A stretch of 64,000 nt of DNA from Photobacterium lutimaris (GTDB lineage Bacteria; Pseudomonadota; Gammaproteobacteria; Enterobacterales; Vibrionaceae). A program made the translations under genes and the position numbers. Where the stretch lies: NCBI RefSeq assembly GCF_003025555.1, contig NZ_PYMH01000006.1, positions 124,001-188,000 on the forward strand, given 5' to 3'. The notes under the pieces were generated by a model. The model was given only the letters and a program-made list of their open reading frames with translations, made no database searches and was not told the DNA's origin. Every line of letters starts with the position of its first letter. The first letter of the stretch is position 1. Positions 28,706 to 36,635 of the stretch are shown here, piece by piece.

Positions 28706-29929
28706 ATGCTGAAAGTCGCAATGATTAGTACGGGTGAAGAAGTGCTTCACGGGGACATTACTGACACCAACGCTGCGTGGATGTCGTCACTGTTCTTTCA
28801 GCGGGGCTTTCCTCTGTCGCGGCGGACGACAGTCGGTGATCAGCTCGATGTGCTCGCCAAGGAAATCGAGCACTGTAGCCTGACTGCCGATGTGGTGATC
28901 GTTAACGGTGGCCTGGGGCCGACAACCGATGATTTGACCGCGCAGGCTGCTGCGATAGCGGCCGACGTCGGGTTGGAGTTGGTCGATGAGTGGGTTGTGG
29001 CAATGGAAGATAAATATACTCGGCTTGGCCGTGTCATGCCCGAAACCAACCTCAAACAAGCGATGCTGCCGGAAGGTGCAGAAGTACTGGATAATCCGAT
29101 CGGGACTGCTTGTGGGTTTGCGATGCGGATAAACAGGGCCTGGGTTTTCTTTACGCCGGGTGTACCGAGTGAATTCAAAAAAATGACCCATGAGCAAATT
29201 TTGCCGCGACTGGATAAAAACTATACCAATGACAGCGCACGGGAATGTATCCGCCTTTACACGTTTGGGCTATCGGAGTCGGGGATTGGCCAGTCACTGC
29301 AGTCTATTCGCCTACCGGCCGGCTTTGAGATCGGCTATCGCTCAGAAATCCCCTTCATCGAGGTCAAAGTCTTTTGTCCGCCGGGACATTTGCAAGCGCC
29401 TGCTTTGGTCGAGGCGATTGCCGACCAACTTGGTGACAACCTAGTCGGGTACAATCAACCATTGCTCAAGGCTGTTAGCCAGCTTATTGCGGACAAAGGC
29501 TATTCATTGGCAATTGCTGAACATTTTACCGGCGGCTTTCTAACCAGCTGGCTATATGATGACGAGTACTTGGCTGGATGTGTTGCTCAATCATGGATTC
29601 TGGGTAACGGCAGTGTCCCTGAGGATCATGACAAGGCACCGGTAGAGGCGACATTGTCGATGGCTCAGATCGCGCGGGATAAGAACCAAGCAGATATTGG
29701 TTTAGCGATAGGGGCAGAACAAGATGGCCGTGTGGCAGTAGCATTGGTGACGCAAGAAGGGGTGTGGTCGCAGCACGTGTCGACCAAACGCCGTTATGGA
29801 TCGCGTGACTATCGCTATGTACTGGCAACGTTAGGGCTCGATATGCTCCGTCGCTGGCTCGAAGGAAAACCCGTGTTCGGCCACTCAGAGTCGCTTCAAT
29901 GTATCGCCCAGGCGGGGAGTAAAGAGTAG
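28706..29929 (+). CDS. yfaY: CinA-like protein YfaY
   Basis: 407 residues. The N-terminal MoaB/CinA-type domain has MISTGEEVLHGDITDTNAAW, VIVNGGLGPTTDDLTA and NPIGTACGFA. The C-terminal domain corresponds to the PncC NMN deamidase domain, but its active-site motif reads AEHFTGGFL where active enzymes have AESCTGG, so the nucleophilic serine is missing. E. coli YfaY has the same lesion (SEQFTGG). It is therefore probably not an NMN deamidase; its true role is unknown. It ends convergently against the yfaE-nrdB-nrdA cluster. Confidence 0.9.
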   Translation: MLKVAMISTGEEVLHGDITDTNAAWMSSLFFQRGFPLSRRTTVGDQLDVLAKEIEHCSLTADVVIVNGGLGPTTDDLTAQAAAIAADVGLELVDEWVVAMEDKYTRLGRVMPETNLKQAMLPEGAEVLDNPIGTACGFAMRINRAWVFFTPGVPSEFKKMTHEQILPRLDKNYTNDSARECIRLYTFGLSESGIGQSLQSIRLPAGFEIGYRSEIPFIEVKVFCPPGHLQAPALVEAIADQLGDNLVGYNQPLLKAVSQLIADKGYSLAIAEHFTGGFLTSWLYDDEYLAGCVAQSWILGNGSVPEDHDKAPVEATLSMAQIARDKNQADIGLAIGAEQDGRVAVALVTQEGVWSQHVSTKRRYGSRDYRYVLATLGLDMLRRWLEGKPVFGHSESLQCIAQAGSKE

Positions 29930-29977
29930 ATATTCCAATGTTGGTATGGGATCGGCCAAAGTGGCCAATGGGTGGAT

Positions 29978-30265
29978 TCAGAGACTCGCTTGCTGATCGT
30001 GTTGTTGAAGTTGGTATTCGAACTCGACGTCGATATTGCTCTTGGGGATAGCGCAACATGGCAACACTTCGTTTGGGCCGATGAATGCCATTGAGTCTTG
30101 TTGGTCGACCGCTCCGGCTTTTAGCTTACAGCGGCAAGCGCCACACATACCGTTGCGACACTGGTACTCAGGTTGAAGGCCGGCGTTTTCCAGCTGGTTG
30201 AGCAGAGGCTCACGGCTATTGCCGTGAACCTCGATACCATTGACGCGAATGGCGACTCGACTCAT
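29978..30265 (-). CDS. yfaE: YfaE, plant-type 2Fe-2S ferredoxin for ribonucleotide reductase maintenance
   Basis: 95 residues. The four cluster ligands fit CX4CX2C at residues 36, 41 and 44 ([12 protein letters not shown]) and a Cys around residue 70 (LPCC). YfaE donates electrons to reload the diiron-tyrosyl radical cofactor of NrdB. Its ATG overlaps the nrdB stop by four bases (ATGA), so it is translationally coupled to its partner. Confidence 0.93.
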   Translation of the reverse strand: MSRVAIRVNGIEVHGNSREPLLNQLENAGLQPEYQCRNGMCGACRCKLKAGAVDQQDSMAFIGPNEVLPCCAIPKSNIDVEFEYQLQQHDQQASL

Positions 30266-31395
30266 AGTTCGAAGTCACCCAAGTCATCGGCGCTGACATC
30301 GTTGTCGATCTGGCCAACGAGGTAGGAGCTGATCTCCGCTTCCTGAGGCGCAACTTGAACGTTGTCAGATGACAACCAAGAGTTGATCCATGGGATTGGG
30401 TTCTGAGTCGCCCCCGGATAGGCATGCTCAAGGCCCACAGCTGCCATACGTAGGTTGGTGATGTACTCAACGTACTGGCACAGGATGTCTTTGTTCAGGC
30501 CGATCATCGAACCGTCCTTGAACAGATACTCTGCCCATTCTTTTTCCTGCTCGGCGGCATCACGGAAAATAGCAAAGCATTCTTCTTTGCACTCTTCAGC
30601 AATTTCAGCCATTTCAGGGTCGTCTTGGCCGGTGCGTAGCAGGTTCAGGATGTGCTGGGTACCGGTCAGGTGCAAGGCTTCATCACGGGCGATCAGCTTG
30701 ATGATTTTGGCGTTGCCTTCCATCAGCTCACGCTCGGCAAAGGCAAATGAACAAGCGAAGCTGACATAGAAGCGGATTGCTTCCAATGCGTTCACTGACA
30801 TCATGCACAGGAAGAGCTTTTTCTTGATATCACGCAAGTTCACCGACACGGTGCTGCCGTTGATAGTGTGAGTACCTTCACCAAGGCGGTGGTAATCGCT
30901 GGTCGCAGCGATCAGGTCATCGTAGTACTTGGAGATGTCACCGGCACGTTTGATGATCTGCTGGTTATCGACGATATCGTCAAACACAACGGCAGGATCA
31001 TTGGTGATATTACGGATAATGTGGGTGTACGAGCGCGAGTGGATCGTTTCGGAGAACGACCACGTCTCAATCCAGGTTTCCAGCTCAGGGATCGATACGA
31101 TCGGAAGCAGGGCAACGTTCGGGCTGCGACCTTGGATTGAATCAAGCAGCGTCTGGTATTTCAGATTGCTGATGAAAATGTGGCGCTCGTGATCTGGCAG
31201 GTTGTTGTAATCAATACGGTCACCAGACACATCCACTTCTTCTGGACGCCAGAAGAAAGAAAGCTGCTTTTCAATCAGCTTTTCGAAAATCTCAAATTTT
31301 TGTTGGTCATAACGCGCAACGTTGACTGGCTGGCCAAAGAACATAGGCTCTTTAAGTTGGTCGTTATTTGTTTGACAGAAAGTGCTATATGCCAT
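30262..31395 (-). CDS. nrdB: Class Ia ribonucleoside-diphosphate reductase, beta subunit
   Basis: 377 residues from the ATG at 31395 (GAGGA seven bases ahead), beginning [20 protein letters not shown]. Diiron ligands and radical environment appear in [36 protein letters not shown] and [12 protein letters not shown]. The C-terminal DDLGDFEL tail is expected to bind NrdA. It generates the tyrosyl radical that initiates reduction of ribonucleotides. It is 48 bases after nrdA and overlaps yfaE. Confidence 0.97.
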   Translation of the reverse strand: MAYSTFCQTNNDQLKEPMFFGQPVNVARYDQQKFEIFEKLIEKQLSFFWRPEEVDVSGDRIDYNNLPDHERHIFISNLKYQTLLDSIQGRSPNVALLPIVSIPELETWIETWSFSETIHSRSYTHIIRNITNDPAVVFDDIVDNQQIIKRAGDISKYYDDLIAATSDYHRLGEGTHTINGSTVSVNLRDIKKKLFLCMMSVNALEAIRFYVSFACSFAFAERELMEGNAKIIKLIARDEALHLTGTQHILNLLRTGQDDPEMAEIAEECKEECFAIFRDAAEQEKEWAEYLFKDGSMIGLNKDILCQYVEYITNLRMAAVGLEHAYPGATQNPIPWINSWLSSDNVQVAPQEAEISSYLVGQIDNDVSADDLGDFEL

Positions 31396-31443
31396 CTTAT
31401 CCTCAACATCGATGGGAGCCGAAGCTCCCACCGTTTCAAATCA

Positions 31444-33711
31444 TTAAATCTTGCAGCTTGTGCAGTCGTCTGCGCCTACATCACCCTGGCTATCAGATGC
31501 GCCGTCACGGGTGTTGTGGTAGTACAAGGTTTTCACACCGAGTTTATACGCTGTAAGCAGGTCTTTTAGCAACAGTTTCATAGGCACTTTTCCGCCTTGC
31601 TGTCGGTTCGGGTCGTAATTGGTGTTTGCTGAAATCGCCTGATCGATGAATTTCTGCATAATACCCACTAGCTGTAGGTAACCGTCGTTGCTACCGATGT
31701 TCCAAAGCAGCTCATAGTTGTCTTTGTACTTGCTGTACTCCGGCACAACCTGCTTCAAAATACCGTCTTTCGATGCTTTGACAGAGACAAAGCCACGTGG
31801 CGGCTCAATACCGTTAGTCGCGTTTGAAATCTGCGACGAGGTTTCTGATGGCATCAAGGCAGACAAGGTAGAGTTGCGTAAGCCGTGAGTCTTGATTTCT
31901 TCACGCAGTGCTTCCCAGTCATAACGCAATTCGGCGCTACACACTTTATCGATATCTTTCTTGTAGGTATCGATAGGGAGAATGCCCTGTGCGTAAGTCG
32001 TTTCGTTGAATAGCGGGCATGCACCTTGCTCTTTCGCCAAGCCAACAGAGGCTTTAAGCAAGTAGTACTGAATGGCTTCGAATGCTTCGTGAGTCAGGTT
32101 GTTTGCGCTGCCGTCAGAGTAGCGTACGCCGTGCTTCGCTAGGTAGTAAGCGAAGTTAATCACACCCACACCCAGAGTTCGGCGGTTCATAGTTGAACGA
32201 TAAGCCGCTGGCAATGGGTAGTCTTGGTAATCTAGAAGTGCATCTAGGGCACGGACCGTTAGGTCAGCCAGCTCTTCCAGATCGTCCAGTGTATCAATGG
32301 CGCCAAGGTTGAACGCTGATAGCGTACACAGGGCGATTTCACCGTTTTCGTCTTCCACGTTGTTCAGTGGTTTGGTTGGCAGTGCGATTTCCAGACATAG
32401 GTTAGACTGGCGGATTGGCGCAACACTTGGGTCGAACGGGCTGTGTGTATTACAGTGGTCGACGTTCTGAATATAGATACGGCCAGTTGATGCACGTTCT
32501 TGCATCAGCAGTGAGAATAGCTCGATGGCTTTAATCGTTTTACGCTTGATGCTGCTGTCCTGTTCGTATTTCACGTACAGGCGCTCGAATTCTACTTGAT
32601 CGGCAAAGAATGCGTCGTACAGCCCTGGAACATCAGACGGTGAGAACAAGCTGATGTTTTCGCCTTTGATCAGGCGGGTGTACATGAGTTTGTTGATCTG
32701 CACGCCGTAGTCCATGTGGCGAACACGGTTTTCTTCAACGCCGCGGTTGTTCTTAAGTACAAGCAGTGACTCTACTTCACCGTGCCAGATTGGGTAGAAC
32801 AAGGTCGCCGCACCACCACGAACACCACCTTGTGAACAACACTTAACGGCTGTTTGGAAGTATTTATAGAATGGGATACAGCCGGTGTGGAAAGCTTCAC
32901 CGCCACGAATTTCCGAACCTAGGGCACGGATACGGCCAGCGTTGATACCGATACCGGCACGCTGAGACACATAACGAACAATCGCGCTTGCTGTTGCGTT
33001 GATTGAATCCAGGCTGTCATCACACTCGATCAGTACACATGAGCTGAACTGGCGAGTTGGTGTACGCACACCCGACATAATTGGCGTCGGCAGTGAGATC
33101 TTAAATTGAGACACGGCATCGTAGAAGCGCTTAATGTAAGCCATGCGGGTATCGCGTGGGTATTTGCCAAATAGGCAAGCGGCGATCATCATGTACAGGA
33201 ACTGGGCGCTTTCGAAAATTTCACCGCTAACACGGTTCTGAACCAGATACTTACCTTCCAGCTGCTTAACAGCAGCATAAGAGAAGTTCATATCACGCCA
33301 GTGATCGATGTAGTCTTCCATCAGATCAAATTCTTCGCGGCTGTAATCTTCAAGCAAGTGCTTGTCGTACTTACCTTTATAGACAAGCGTCGTCACATGG
33401 TCAAACAGCTTTGGTGGCTCGAATTGACCATAGGCTTTCTTACGCAGGTGGAAAATAGCCAGGCGAGCAGCCAGATATTGGTAATCGGGTGTTTCTTCAG
33501 AGATCAGATCAGCTGCAGCTTTAATGATGGTCTCGTGAATGTCTTCAGTTTTGATCCCTTCATAGAACTGAATATGAGATTTGAGTTCGACCTGTGAAAC
33601 CGAGACATTCTCTAAGCCTTCGGCGGCCCAAGTGATGACTCGGTGGATTTTGTCGAGGTCGATACTTTCTGTGCGTCCATCACGCTTGGTAACAGTGAGC
33701 TGTTGATTCAT
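31444..33711 (-). CDS. nrdA: Class Ia ribonucleoside-diphosphate reductase, alpha subunit
   Basis: 755 residues from the ATG at 33711, chosen because MNQQLTVTKRDGRTESIDLD matches the E. coli start, although the frame is open further upstream. An N-terminal ATP-cone (about 1-90) binds allosteric dATP/ATP. The radical and catalytic cysteines lie in RQFSSCVLIECDDS, LCLEIALPTKPL and ALCTLSAFNLG. The C-terminal swinging-arm pair is CTSCKI, a CX2C spacing rather than the CX4C of E. coli. It makes dNDPs for DNA synthesis. A long leader with DnaA and NrdR-like sites precedes it. Confidence 0.97.
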   Translation of the reverse strand: MNQQLTVTKRDGRTESIDLDKIHRVITWAAEGLENVSVSQVELKSHIQFYEGIKTEDIHETIIKAAADLISEETPDYQYLAARLAIFHLRKKAYGQFEPPKLFDHVTTLVYKGKYDKHLLEDYSREEFDLMEDYIDHWRDMNFSYAAVKQLEGKYLVQNRVSGEIFESAQFLYMMIAACLFGKYPRDTRMAYIKRFYDAVSQFKISLPTPIMSGVRTPTRQFSSCVLIECDDSLDSINATASAIVRYVSQRAGIGINAGRIRALGSEIRGGEAFHTGCIPFYKYFQTAVKCCSQGGVRGGAATLFYPIWHGEVESLLVLKNNRGVEENRVRHMDYGVQINKLMYTRLIKGENISLFSPSDVPGLYDAFFADQVEFERLYVKYEQDSSIKRKTIKAIELFSLLMQERASTGRIYIQNVDHCNTHSPFDPSVAPIRQSNLCLEIALPTKPLNNVEDENGEIALCTLSAFNLGAIDTLDDLEELADLTVRALDALLDYQDYPLPAAYRSTMNRRTLGVGVINFAYYLAKHGVRYSDGSANNLTHEAFEAIQYYLLKASVGLAKEQGACPLFNETTYAQGILPIDTYKKDIDKVCSAELRYDWEALREEIKTHGLRNSTLSALMPSETSSQISNATNGIEPPRGFVSVKASKDGILKQVVPEYSKYKDNYELLWNIGSNDGYLQLVGIMQKFIDQAISANTNYDPNRQQGGKVPMKLLLKDLLTAYKLGVKTLYYHNTRDGASDSQGDVGADDCTSCKI

Positions 33712-33820
33712 TTTTGGTAGTTTTCCCAGATTTCCATCAATAGCAGTGCTTTTTGTAACTTTCAGCAATAATGTTAGCAAAGATTGTGATCTTTGTTGGA
33801 TTTATGATTGCCGGTTAAAA

Positions 33821-33868
33821 CACTATATATGGGGGTGTTGAGCTTATGGTGTTACAAGATAGTGGTGA
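33821..33868. promoter_or_regulatory. Pair of putative NrdR boxes
   Basis: ACACTATATATGGGGG (33821) matches the left half of the NrdR box consensus exactly, and TTACAAGATAGTGGTG (33853) keeps the core C-A-AT-G positions. Their conserved C positions are 32 bases apart, about three helical turns, as in known paired NrdR sites. NrdR would repress nrdAB when dNTP pools are full. Confidence 0.55.
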
Positions 33869-33904
33869 GAGGGGGGTAATGCAAGGCGGTAATTTTTAAC
33901 CGGC

Positions 33905-33913
33905 TGTGGATAA
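33905..33913 (-). promoter_or_regulatory. Perfect DnaA box upstream of nrdA
   Basis: The minus strand reads TTATCCACA, the R1-type DnaA box, about 195 bases ahead of the nrdA ATG. DnaA binding at nrdAB is known from E. coli, so a link of dNTP synthesis to replication initiation is plausible here. Confidence 0.65.
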
Positions 33914-34002
33914 CATGGGGATTCATAAAATTAAGTTAGTGCCCACTGACTGATTTGCGCAGGTATGACAATATCATAGGAAAAATCAAAACTTTTTGAG
34001 GT

Positions 34003-34047
34003 AAAAAAAAGCACCTGCAAAAAAAAAAATCTTGATTTTTTGCAGGC
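34003..34047 (-). terminator. Terminator of the gph transcript
   Basis: CCTGCAAAAAA ... TTTTTTGCAGG (34014-34046) forms a long A/T-rich stem. On the minus strand it is followed by TGC and eight T, ending transcription from gph before the nrdA promoter. Confidence 0.8.
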
Positions 34048-34108
34048 ATTATACGTACTGATAAACGTCATATTTTTTGGTTATTTCTTGGTTAGTTAGT
34101 AGCACGTC

Positions 34109-34780
34109 CTAGTAGTTCGAGCTGCTGATAACCGCTAAAATTTCACTCGGGTGAGTGAGTACACCGAGTGCATGCCAGTCCGAGGGCGTGTGCTCGTCGC
34201 CAATATATCCCCAACCAGCGACATAGCCAGCCATATTGGCGGCTTTTGCGGCAATCATGTCTTTTTCGATATCACCGATATAAATGCAGTCGCGATGATC
34301 GACGCCCATCTGTTTACTGGCATGGAGTAACGGCTCGGGATGGGGTTTGGCGACAGCAAGGGTATCGCCGCAGACAACCGTTTTGGCACGGAGCAATTCG
34401 GGGAAGAAGGGGAGTAGCATATCGGTCAGGAAGCCAGGCTTGTTGGTCATGATCCCCCAATCTATCCCTTTGTCATCCAGTTGTTCAAGCAGGGCAACCA
34501 CGCCGTGGTAGAGCGATGTGTTGACACAAATATTATCTTGGTAATAGCGCAAAAAATCGTCCCTCAGCGCCATGATATCAAGGTGTGCGGGAATGGTACC
34601 AAACCCGGCTGTCAGCAACCCCTTGGCGCCCATGCTGGTATTGGCCTGGATTTGTTTATGGGTCAGCGGTGGTTGGTTGTGATCGGCCAGTACCCGGTTA
34701 GCCGCATGTGCCATATCAGGAGCGGTATCTAGCAGGGTGCCATCCAGATCGAACAATACCGCTTTTTTTTTCATCGCCAT
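34109..34780 (-). CDS. gph: Phosphoglycolate phosphatase, HAD superfamily
   Basis: 223 residues from the ATG at 34780, which sits seven bases after AAGGA; neighbouring ATGs at 34786 and 34774 fit the ribosome site less well. HAD motifs are DLDGTLLDTAPD (nucleophile Asp), MTNKPG, KPHPEPLLHA and YIGDIEKDM. It removes 2-phosphoglycolate formed during DNA repair; closely related phosphatases such as MupP cannot be fully excluded. It follows ubiG in the same direction. Confidence 0.85.
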   Translation of the reverse strand: MAMKKKAVLFDLDGTLLDTAPDMAHAANRVLADHNQPPLTHKQIQANTSMGAKGLLTAGFGTIPAHLDIMALRDDFLRYYQDNICVNTSLYHGVVALLEQLDDKGIDWGIMTNKPGFLTDMLLPFFPELLRAKTVVCGDTLAVAKPHPEPLLHASKQMGVDHRDCIYIGDIEKDMIAAKAANMAGYVAGWGYIGDEHTPSDWHALGVLTHPSEILAVISSSNY

Positions 34781-34961
34781 ATACATGTCCTTGTATCGAG
34801 AAAGGGAGCATTACTGTGTATATCAATGAGTATATACGTGGCGGTAGAGGAAAAAGCGATCAGTGCGATCTATTGCAAGAAATTCGCTGCAGACTGCGAA
34901 GCGGTGAAAAGCGGATGCAAAGGAGAAGTGCTTAATGAAGTAAAGCGTGGCTGATCAAAGT

Positions 34962-34985
34962 CGCTAGGGTGGATCCACCCTAGCG
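34962..34985. terminator. Perfect hairpin between ubiG and gph
   Basis: CGCTAGGGTGGATCCACCCTAGCG reads the same on both strands (24-base perfect palindrome, central BamHI-type GGATCC), 11 bases after the ubiG stop. The U run is poor (ACTTTGATC), so it may be a weak terminator, an RNA stabiliser or a processing site. Confidence 0.5.
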
Positions 34986-34995
34986 AAAAGGGGGG

Positions 34996-35703
34996 CTACA
35001 GCAGCGTGGTATGCACGATGTAGTTGACATCGACATTGTTGCCCAGCCAGTAACGGTCGGTCAGAGGGTTGTAGTGCAGGCCGGTTATATGACGGTCTTG
35101 CAGCGGTGTGGCGTCAATCATTTCCAGCAATTCCGACGGGCGGATAAATTTCTCGTGGTCATGGGTCCCTTTGGGAACCAACTTCAATAGCTGTTCGGCG
35201 CCGACAATGGCAAACAGATATGATTTGAAGTTGCGGTTGAGTGTTGAGAAAAACACGTGGCCGCCAGGCTTGACCATTTTGGCGCAAGCAGCGATGACCG
35301 ATGCGGGATCAGGGACGTGTTCCAGCATTTCCATGCAGGTCACCACATCGTAGGTGGCTGGAAAAAGCTCGGCGTGCTCTTCTGCCGTCCGCTGGACATA
35401 CTCAAGTTTGGTGCCTGTTTCCAGAGCGTGCAGGCGAGCCACGGTCAACGGCTCCTTACCCATATCCAGCCCCGTTACCTCTGCGCCTTCGACGGCCATA
35501 CTCTCGGCCAAGATACCACCGCCGCATCCGACGTCGAGTACCTTTTTGCCAAAGAGCCCTTCGGCACGATCAAGCACGTAGTTGAGGCGTAGAGGGTTGA
35601 TTTGGTGCAAAGGCTTGAACTCACCTTCCAAATCCCACCAACGGGACGCCATGTCTTCAAATTTACTGATTTCTGCTGGGTCTACATTCAACTGCTTGGT
35701 CAT
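34996..35703 (-). CDS. ubiG: Ubiquinone biosynthesis O-methyltransferase
   Basis: 235 residues. It begins [20 protein letters not shown], has the SAM motif [15 protein letters not shown] and [12 protein letters not shown], and the membrane-interacting region [20 protein letters not shown] typical of UbiG. It performs both O-methylations in ubiquinone synthesis. It is divergent from gyrA across a 930-base gap, the same neighbourhood as in E. coli. No clear promoter is picked out. Confidence 0.96.
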   Translation of the reverse strand: MTKQLNVDPAEISKFEDMASRWWDLEGEFKPLHQINPLRLNYVLDRAEGLFGKKVLDVGCGGGILAESMAVEGAEVTGLDMGKEPLTVARLHALETGTKLEYVQRTAEEHAELFPATYDVVTCMEMLEHVPDPASVIAACAKMVKPGGHVFFSTLNRNFKSYLFAIVGAEQLLKLVPKGTHDHEKFIRPSELLEMIDATPLQDRHITGLHYNPLTDRYWLGNNVDVNYIVHTTLL

Positions 35704-35814
35704 GAACCTTTGCCATATTCCTTTTTGATAGCGGCATTATATACCCAAGCTTATTGAAGGTGCAGGTGTTAGAGAGAAATTATTGGCATGTAAAGAAAAT
35801 TAAGAGGGGGATGG

Positions 35815-35844
35815 CTGTCGCTCTGAAAGGAAGAAGAGCGACAG
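35815..35844. other. Strong hairpin of unknown role
   Basis: CTGTCGCTCT and AGAGCGACAG form a perfect 10-bp stem around the loop GAAAGGAAGA. There is no following U run on either strand, so it is not a simple terminator. It lies between ubiG and a short plus-strand ORF with a good ribosome site. Confidence 0.5.
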
Positions 35845-35900
35845 AATTAGCCATATGCGGTCACAAGAGAGGCGAACAGCTTCGAAAAAGGAGAAGTAAA

Positions 35901-36002
35901 ATGTGTCTCGCTGCCCTTATAAACAATTCAGGCTCAAAAGCGGTGATGCGTTATGTTCGCACTGTGACTTCTAAGCCTGATAAACATTCCGTGTTTGCAT
36001 AG
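35901..36002 (+). CDS. Possible 33-residue peptide
   Basis: An ATG seven bases after AAAGGAG opens 33 codons beginning MCLAALINNSGSKAVMRYVR and ending in TAG. The peptide is basic and resembles nothing I know. The good Shine-Dalgarno sequence is the only support; composition does not help at this length. It ends four bases from the convergent small membrane ORF. Confidence 0.2.
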   Translation: MCLAALINNSGSKAVMRYVRTVTSKPDKHSVFA

Positions 36003-36005
36003 GTT

Positions 36006-36152
36006 TTACTCAGCTGGTTCTAGCATGGCTAGCTGCATCATATCAGCCTGTCCACTGCCGGTTGTCATCGCAATACCTGCAATAATGAGCATTAGAAGAT
36101 ATTTGCCACCAATGACACACATACCTAGTGTTGTGATTACTCTGCCTAACAT
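36006..36152 (-). CDS. Probable small membrane protein, 48 residues
   Basis: The ATG at 36152 is preceded by GCGAGGT at a good distance, and a promoter-like TTGACC-N16-TAAGAT lies 31 bases further up. The product starts MLGRVITTLGMCVIGGKYLL and continues through a second hydrophobic stretch (MLIIAGIAMTTG) to a short acidic end (EPAE). It looks like one or two short membrane helices. I recognise no family. The full set of promoter, ribosome site and hydrophobic pattern makes a real gene likely but unproven. Confidence 0.5.
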   Translation of the reverse strand: MLGRVITTLGMCVIGGKYLLMLIIAGIAMTTGSGQADMMQLAMLEPAE

Positions 36153-36182
36153 AATTGACCTCGCTTATGGGTTATTTTTGAA

Positions 36183-36210
36183 ATCTTAGATTTTGTTCTT
36201 ACGTGGTCAA
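36183..36210 (-). promoter_or_regulatory. Promoter of the small membrane ORF
   Basis: -35 TTGACC (36205-36210), 16-base spacer, -10 TAAGAT (36183-36188), all on the minus strand. Transcription would start near 36176, leaving a 24-base leader. Confidence 0.5.
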
Positions 36211-36497
36211 TTGTACCGATCTGCCTGAAAGCAAAATTGATAATGATCAGTTTTCTGTTCAGCTTTCAGTCAGCTCGGCGAAGAAGTGGTGTAATTCCGA
36301 TCTTGGTCAATAATTTACAATTGGTTGCAATTTAATCGTGCCAGAATCAAAACGACGAAAAGTAATAAAAAACAAGCTTTGAATAAAAAACAGGCTGTCA
36401 GCGAGGTAATACTTAGATTAGTGCTTTCGATTTTTTTTCAATCCGCTAAATTACTCACAACATAGTAGTGAAAGGTGTGCCTATCTGGGCTGAAATA

Positions 36498-36506
36498 TGC
36501 TATATT
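36498..36506 (+). promoter_or_regulatory. Extended -10 element of a gyrA promoter
   Basis: TGC-TATATT is an extended -10 motif about 130 bases ahead of gyrA. No good -35 is present at 17 bases, as expected for extended -10 promoters. Confidence 0.5.
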
Positions 36507-36635
36507 CTCGCACCTTGCACGTATGGTACTAGACGTTATAGATATCGTCTTAAATTGGCTCTCAGCCCGTTTTAGCGCTAGCTATGCCGTTTAGTATACG
36601 TATACGACAGAAATTACCTGAGGGATATTGGCTCC

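Larger units (their letters stand above)
33712..33999. other. nrdA upstream regulatory region
   Basis: AT-rich region with no gene. It contains two NrdR-like boxes (33821 and 33853), a perfect DnaA box at 33905 and a small dyad AAAGAT-TGTG-ATCTTT at 33780-33795. I could not fix one promoter with confidence. Confidence 0.6.
35704..36635. other. Gene-poor region between ubiG and gyrA
   Basis: Contains the ubiG promoter, a perfect hairpin (35815-35844), a weak plus-strand 33-codon ORF, a probable 48-codon minus-strand gene with promoter (36006-36210), a Fur-like AT motif (36237-36255) and the gyrA promoter. Bases 36260-36480 are AT-rich with no recognisable gene. Confidence 0.6.

Noticed and set aside
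35754..35900. Longer in-frame extension upstream of the 33-codon ORF
   Set aside because: It would run through the perfect hairpin at 35815 and its start lacks a ribosome site; the internal ATG is better supported.
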